Source of the DNA: an uncultured Paracoccaceae bacterium
Lineage (GTDB): Bacteria > Pseudomonadota > Alphaproteobacteria > Rhodobacterales > Rhodobacteraceae
DNA length: 64,000 nt
Reading direction: 5' to 3'
NCBI GenBank assembly: GCA_958439195.1
Contig: OY288172.1
Location: 1 to 64,000, forward strand
Below the pieces are notes generated by a model. The model saw only the letters and a list, made by a program, of their open reading frames with translations, searched no databases and was not told the DNA's origin. This document shows positions 59,449 through 64,000 of this stretch, piece by piece. Made by a program: the position numbers and the translations under genes. Positions within the stretch are counted from its first letter, which is position 1, and each line of letters begins with the position of its first letter.

Positions 59449-61947
59449 ATGACCGACTCGATCCGCCTTTTGCCCATCGACGATGCCCTGCCTGCCCTGC
59501 GCCACGCCCTTGGCGCGCGGGGCATGGCCGTGCTGCAAGCGCCCCCCGGCGCGGGCAAGACAACGCGGGTGCCGCTGGACATCCTTGCCGCAGGTCTGGT
59601 GACGGGGCGTATCCTGATGCTGGAACCCCGCCGCCTGGCCGCCCGCGCCGCCGCCGAACGCATGGCCGAAACGCTGGGCGAGGCGGTGGGGCAGACGGTC
59701 GGCTACCGGATGCGCGGTGAGGCGAAGGTGGGCGCGGCGACACGGATCGAGGTGGTGACAGAGGGCATCCTGACCCGGATGATCCAGTCCGACCCCGGCC
59801 TTGATGGCGTTGGCGCGGTGATTTTTGACGAATTCCACGAACGCAGCCTGAATGCCGATCTGGGCCTTGCGCTTTGTCTGGAAATCCGGGGCGCGCTGCG
59901 CGATGACCTGATGCTTTTGGTGATGTCCGCGACGCTGGACGCCGCCCCGGTGGCAAGGCTGATGGGTGATGCGCCGATGATTACCTCTGAGGGCCGCGCC
60001 TTTCCGGTGGAAACCCGTTGGCTGCCCCGCGCCTCGGATGGGTCGCTGCGATATGAGGCGGCGATGGCCAACCTGATCCAGCAGGCATGGGAGGAAACGA
60101 CCGAGGGCGGCATCCTGTGTTTCCTGCCCGGCGAAGGCGAAATCCGGCGGGTTGAGGCGGCGCTTGCCCCGCGCCTTCCCCCCGGCATGGTGATCCGGCC
60201 GCTGTTTGGCGCGATGGATTTCGCGGCGCAGCGCGCAGCCCTGGCCCCGGTGCAGGGGCGCAAGGTGGTGCTGGCCACGTCGATTGCGGAAACCTCGCTG
60301 ACCATCCCAGACATTCGCGTCGTGGTGGATGGCGGGCGGGCGCGGCGGGCGCGGTTTGATGCGCCTTCGGGCATGTCGCGCCTTATTACCGAGCGGGTGA
60401 CGCGGGCCGAGGCGGAACAACGCCGGGGCCGTGCGGGGCGCGTGGCCCCCGGCCTGTGCTATCGGCTTTGGACCAAGGGCGAGGAAGGGGCGCTGGCCGC
60501 CTTTCCCCCGGCCGAGATCGAGGCGGCAGACCTGACCCCCCTTGCCCTTGAACTGGCGCTTTGGGGCGGGACGGACCTGCCCTTTCTGACACCGCCCCAT
60601 CCCGGTATGCTGGCCGAGGCGCGGGCGCTGCTGGCCGATCTTGGCGCGTTGGACAGTTCCGGCCGCATCACGGACCACGGCAAGCGGCTGGCCGCCCTGC
60701 CCCTGCACCCCCGCCTTGGGCATATGTTGGCCGTGGCGGGGCCGGATGCCGCGCCGCTTGCTGCGTTGCTGGCAGAGCGTGACCCGCTGCGGGGAGAACC
60801 GCCCGATCTGACAGCCCGACTAAAGGCGATAGACCGCCCACCACCCCACGCGCACCGCCCCACCATTGACCGCATCCGGGATGAGGCAAAGCGCCTTGCC
60901 CGCGCCGCGCCCAGTGCCGCACCCAGTGCCGCGCCCAGTGCCGCGCCCAGTGCCGCGCCCAGTGCCGCGCCCAGTGGCGCGCAGGATGGGCTGACGCCTG
61001 CCCAGATGGCTGCGCTGGCCTATCCTGACCGGATCGGGCTGCGGCGAAAGGGGGATGCCCCGCGTTGGGTTCTGTCGGGTGGCAAGGGCGCGGCGATGGC
61101 CCCCGGCCTGACCTTGTCGGGTGCGCGGCTGATCGTGGCGACCGATCTGGACGGCGACCCGCGCGAGGCGCAGGTGCGGCAGGCCGTCGCCATATCCGAG
61201 GCCGAACTGCGCGCCCTGTTTGCCGACCGCATCCGCTGGCATGACCTGTGTGAATGGTCGCGCCGCGAGGGGCGGGTTCTGGCCCGTCGTCAGGAACGGC
61301 TTGGCGCGCTGGTGCTGGATGACCGCACCTGGCCGGACGCCCCGTCTGACGCGGTGGCCCGTGCGGCCCTTGACGGCATCCGGCAGTTGGGCCTGCCCTG
61401 GACACCCGCCGCCCGCCGCCTGCGCGCACGGGTGGAACTGGCGCGCGGTGGCGGCCGTGATTTCCCCGACATGACCGATGCCACCCTGATGACCTGCATC
61501 GAGGCGTGGCTTTTGCCCCATCTTGGCAAGGCCCGCACCGAGGCGGAGTTGCGCGCACTGGATCTGACCCCGGCGTTGCAATCCCTGCTGGACTGGGACC
61601 AGAGCCGCGCGCTGGATCAGGTGGCCCCGGCCCATTTCGAAACCCCTCTCGGCCGCCGTGTGCCGATTGATTACGAAGGTGAAGCCCCGGCCATCGAGGT
61701 GCGGTTGCAGGAAATGTTCGGCGTGACGCGCCACCCCACGGTGGGCGCGGCACATCTGCCGCTGCGGATCACACTTTTGTCGCCCGGCCAGCGCCCGGTG
61801 CAGGTGACGATGGACCTGCCACGGTTCTGGGCCACGTCTTATGCCGATGTGCGCAAGGACATGCGCGGCCAATATCCCCGCCACCCCTGGCCCGAAGACC
61901 CGACTGAGGCCGAGCCGACGCTGCGCGCCAAACCGCGCGGCACCTGA
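59449..61947 (+). CDS. hrpB: ATP-dependent RNA helicase HrpB
   Basis: 832-residue DExH helicase. Motif I APPGAGKTT, motif II DEFHERS, motif III SATLDAAPV, motif VI QRRGRAGRVAPG, then the HrpB-specific C-terminal regions. A low-complexity Ala-Pro-Ser insert, made by a 12-bp tandem repeat, lies near residue 490. Role is not well defined; in E. coli it is non-essential. Stands alone. Confidence 0.94.
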   Translation: MTDSIRLLPIDDALPALRHALGARGMAVLQAPPGAGKTTRVPLDILAAGLVTGRILMLEPRRLAARAAAERMAETLGEAVGQTVGYRMRGEAKVGAATRIEVVTEGILTRMIQSDPGLDGVGAVIFDEFHERSLNADLGLALCLEIRGALRDDLMLLVMSATLDAAPVARLMGDAPMITSEGRAFPVETRWLPRASDGSLRYEAAMANLIQQAWEETTEGGILCFLPGEGEIRRVEAALAPRLPPGMVIRPLFGAMDFAAQRAALAPVQGRKVVLATSIAETSLTIPDIRVVVDGGRARRARFDAPSGMSRLITERVTRAEAEQRRGRAGRVAPGLCYRLWTKGEEGALAAFPPAEIEAADLTPLALELALWGGTDLPFLTPPHPGMLAEARALLADLGALDSSGRITDHGKRLAALPLHPRLGHMLAVAGPDAAPLAALLAERDPLRGEPPDLTARLKAIDRPPPHAHRPTIDRIRDEAKRLARAAPSAAPSAAPSAAPSAAPSAAPSGAQDGLTPAQMAALAYPDRIGLRRKGDAPRWVLSGGKGAAMAPGLTLSGARLIVATDLDGDPREAQVRQAVAISEAELRALFADRIRWHDLCEWSRREGRVLARRQERLGALVLDDRTWPDAPSDAVARAALDGIRQLGLPWTPAARRLRARVELARGGGRDFPDMTDATLMTCIEAWLLPHLGKARTEAELRALDLTPALQSLLDWDQSRALDQVAPAHFETPLGRRVPIDYEGEAPAIEVRLQEMFGVTRHPTVGAAHLPLRITLLSPGQRPVQVTMDLPRFWATSYADVRKDMRGQYPRHPWPEDPTEAEPTLRAKPRGT
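60910..60981 (+). repeat. 12-bp tandem repeat, six units, in hrpB
   Basis: cccagtgccgcg repeated six times (first and last unit each with one change), coding Pro-Ser-Ala-Ala. In frame, so copy number could vary freely. Confidence 0.95.
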
Positions 61948-62159
61948 GGGGGCGGTTTTCCTGCGAAAAACCGGGATGATTTCAGTCTGGGATGGGTCCA
62001 ATAGCCGATATTGGCGCAGGATCGGCGATCAGATTGTTCGCAGACAATTCGTTGCACGTGCCGCCGCTGACATGCGCTGAAACGAAACGTCACCATGCCG
62101 CCCCTTTCGCATTGCGGCCTTCGCCCCTATGCATCGCACATTTGTTGCGGAGCTTTTCG

Positions 62160-63341
62160 ATGACCGACCTGCAGATCACCCGCCGTGGCCGTTGGGCCGT
62201 TTCGGCCATGTTCCTTGCCAATGGCTTTGTGATGGGGGCCTGGGCGCCACAGATTCCGCTGCTTTTGCCGCGCCATCAGATCACCGAGGCGACGCTGGGC
62301 CTGTTGATCCTGGTGCTTGGCCTTGGCGCGGTCGGGGCGATGGTCTTTGCCGGGCGCCTGATCGACATGTTCGGGGCGCGGCGCCTGCTTTGTGTCTTTG
62401 CCCTTGCGATCCTGCCTGCGCTGCCGCTGGTGGTGCTGGCCCCCAGCCTGTGGGTGTTGATCCCGGCGATGGCGCTGTTCGGGGCCACGCTTGGGTCGAT
62501 GGATGTGGTGATGAACGCCCATGCGGTCGAGGTGGAGCGCCGTCTTGGCCGGGCCATCATGTCATCGCTGCACGGGTTCTGGAGCGTGGGCGGCTTTGTC
62601 GGCGGTGCCGGCGGTGGCTGGCTGCTGGCGTCGCTTGGGTCTGCGGGGCAGGCGTTCTGGGCGGCGGGTGGCGCGGCGGTGCTGGTGATTGCGGCGATGC
62701 CCTTTCTCGCCCCCGATGACCCGCGCCCCGAGGTGACGCCCGGCGTGGCTCCGGTGCGGGCGCGGCTGCTGCCCCGTGAAGGGTCGGTCTGGCTTTTGGG
62801 GGTGTTGGCGCTGTTTTGCATGGTGCCCGAAGGGGCAGTGCTGGATTGGGCGGCGCTGTATCTGCGGCAGGAACTGGGGGCCGAGGTGGCGCGGTCCGGC
62901 CTGGCCTTTGCGTTCTTTTCCGGTGCTATGGCAGTGATGCGCTTTGCGGGTGATGGCGTGCGCAACCGGTTCGGCGCGGTGACGACGCTGCGCTGGTCGG
63001 GGGTGATCGCGTCGGTCGGGTTGATGGGGGCGGCGCTGGCACCGGGCGAAGGGGCGGCGCTGGTGGGGTTTTTCATCGCAGGGCTTGGGGTGGCCAACAT
63101 GATGCCGATCATGTTCTCGGCCGCTGGCAACCTGCCGGGACTGTCGCCCGGTGCCGGGATCGCGGCAGTGTCGATGATGGGTTATTCCGGCATCCTGATC
63201 GCGCCGTCCGCCATCGGGTTCGTGGCAGAACATGCGGGGTTCCGCCTGACCTATGGGGCTTTGGCGGCGCTTCTGGTGGTGGTGGCGATGATGGCCGGGC
63301 GCACGGCGGCGGCAGACGGGCTGCGCCCGACTACTGCCTGA
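62160..63341 (+). CDS. MFS transporter
   Basis: 393 residues, 12 hydrophobic segments. Motif A is diverged (AGRLIDMFGARRLL). Overall layout resembles FucP/YbjJ-like or sugar-efflux MFS proteins. SD-like GGAGC lies before the start. Substrate unknown. It is 18 bp from the convergent isochorismatase gene. Confidence 0.82.
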   Translation: MTDLQITRRGRWAVSAMFLANGFVMGAWAPQIPLLLPRHQITEATLGLLILVLGLGAVGAMVFAGRLIDMFGARRLLCVFALAILPALPLVVLAPSLWVLIPAMALFGATLGSMDVVMNAHAVEVERRLGRAIMSSLHGFWSVGGFVGGAGGGWLLASLGSAGQAFWAAGGAAVLVIAAMPFLAPDDPRPEVTPGVAPVRARLLPREGSVWLLGVLALFCMVPEGAVLDWAALYLRQELGAEVARSGLAFAFFSGAMAVMRFAGDGVRNRFGAVTTLRWSGVIASVGLMGAALAPGEGAALVGFFIAGLGVANMMPIMFSAAGNLPGLSPGAGIAAVSMMGYSGILIAPSAIGFVAEHAGFRLTYGALAALLVVVAMMAGRTAAADGLRPTTA

Positions 63342-63358
63342 TCAGGCGGGCGGCCCGA

Positions 63359-63910
63359 TCAGGAGGCCAGCGCCGACGCCACTTCGTCACTGCGCAGGAG
63401 CCGTGCGAAATCCGCGCCCAGAATGCTTAGGGTGACGCGCAGGATTTCGTGCGCGTCCAACCGCCCGCCATCATGCGCGGGCAGATCAAAGGCCAGCAGC
63501 GCATCCCTCGGCAGGATGACCTGAAACCCCAGGTCCGACGCCGCGCGCACCGTCGAGGTGACACAGAACGCCGCCACCGCGCCGATCACCACGATCCGGC
63601 CCACCCCCATCTGACGCAACAGCGCATCCAGCCCCGTGCCGGAAAAGGCCGATGACCGGGATTTGAAAAGCACCGGCTCCCCCTTTACGGGCATGGCACA
63701 GGGCATCGGCGCGCCCCCCGGCAGATCACGGGCAAAAGGCGTGCCCGGCTCGTCATGCAGCACATGCACCACCGGCAGGCCGCGCGCCCGGAACAATGCC
63801 AACAGCGCCGCGACATGCGCCTCTGCCTGCGGATTGGCCTGCTGACGCCCGGCGGCGATGCGGTCGGCCATGCCCATTTGCATATCAATGCACAAAACTG
63901 CGGTCTGCAT
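63359..63910 (-). CDS. isochorismatase-family cysteine hydrolase
   Basis: 183 residues: nucleophile Asp in VLCIDMQMGMAD, Lys-like PVLFKSRSSAFSGTGLD and cysteine in VIGAVAAFCVTSTVRAASDLGF. Likely hydrolyses an amide such as nicotinamide or N-carbamoyl compounds; specificity unknown. It starts 3 bp after the DUF1993 gene. Confidence 0.88.
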   Translation of the reverse strand: MQTAVLCIDMQMGMADRIAAGRQQANPQAEAHVAALLALFRARGLPVVHVLHDEPGTPFARDLPGGAPMPCAMPVKGEPVLFKSRSSAFSGTGLDALLRQMGVGRIVVIGAVAAFCVTSTVRAASDLGFQVILPRDALLAFDLPAHDGGRLDAHEILRVTLSILGADFARLLRSDEVASALAS

Positions 63911-63913
63911 GAC

Positions 63914-64000
63914 CTAGGCTGCGCCCATGTAATCGCCCTTGCCCAGTTCGACCCCGTTGTGACGCAGGATGTTGTAGGCGGTGGTCAGGTGGAAATGAAA
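63914..64000 (-). CDS. DUF1993 protein, 3' end only
   Basis: 28 residues plus TAG stop, open to the window edge. The C-terminal FHLTTAYNILRHNGVELGKGDYMG resembles the DUF1993 (DinB-like) ending. It is upstream of, and 3 bp from, the isochorismatase gene on the minus strand. Confidence 0.7.
   Translation of the reverse strand, partial: FHFHLTTAYNILRHNGVELGKGDYMGAA

Noticed and set aside
58453..60723. 756-codon minus-strand frame opposite the DUF3108 gene and hrpB
   Set aside because: Antisense shadow with Arg/Gln/Gly-rich composition.

Overview
The window is a chromosomal segment from a GC-rich alphaproteobacterium, most likely Rhodobacteraceae (Rhodobacter/Gemmobacter/Tabrizicola-like). Signs are a Tad pilus operon of alphaproteobacterial layout, an NDUFS4-like complex I subunit, a typical Rhodobacterales XRE regulator, DUF1127 beside LysR, alphaproteobacterial RNase P RNA, a TTAA-N7-TTAA CtrA-type site, and nine copies of an intergenic motif reading roughly TTCATCTTGGCCCAAATACCC. 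No prophage, IS element or CRISPR array is visible.

Layout. 1-6238: 3' part of a tad/cpa operon (cpaF, tadB, tadC, two TPR lipoproteins, prepilin peptidase, AAA ATPase). 6323-13494: mgtE with 5-formyl-THF cyclo-ligase, guanine deaminase, a FocA-type channel, RraB-like protein, 8-oxoguanine deaminase and a HisN-type phosphatase. 13599-18342: XRE regulator, quinone oxidoreductase convergent with a LysR, DUF1127 protein, Bax-inhibitor-1 protein, GNAT protein, ribosomal protein L33. 18638-19046: RNase P RNA (minus strand). 19076-25181: amidase and lipoprotein, gatA/gatC, metal hydrolase, tadA, rluB-type pseudouridine synthase.

25259-31801 is the most system-like part: a unidirectional run of a 27-residue membrane ORF, an XpaC-family membrane protein, a diverged second XpaC-like protein, a TelA/YaaN protein, a DUF2927 lipoprotein, an SPFH protein with a C-terminal GYF_2 domain, and a double zinc-ribbon membrane protein. 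It joins two modules that are separate in Bacillus (xpaC-yaaN and ydjG-ydjI), and I infer a membrane-stress or membrane-domain role. 32282-46432 is ordinary metabolism and transport (purC, PfkB kinase, dtd, acyl-CoA synthetase, ABC exporter, HAD, alpha/beta hydrolases, threonine dehydratase-like enzyme, TetA-like MFS, enolase-superfamily enzyme, GNAT, cupin). 46452-51730: tRNA-Arg(TCT), GNAT and NDUFS4-like pair, uvrB, membrane-tethered NYN RNase, a CtrA-type box, a small membrane protein and an orphan ParA. 52018-64000: two small lipoproteins, a low-GC membrane protein, lepA, copper chaperone locus, rpmB, meaB, DUF3108 protein, hrpB, MFS transporter, isochorismatase and the 3' end of a DUF1993 gene.

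Between the genes, three kinds of repeats stand out: the motif-plus-hairpin element, a CTGCAC-rich element in two near-identical copies plus one degenerate copy, and many 12-16 bp tandem duplications in both coding and non-coding DNA. Start sites were chosen from ribosome-binding sites, overlaps and family alignment by eye; no database search was run.
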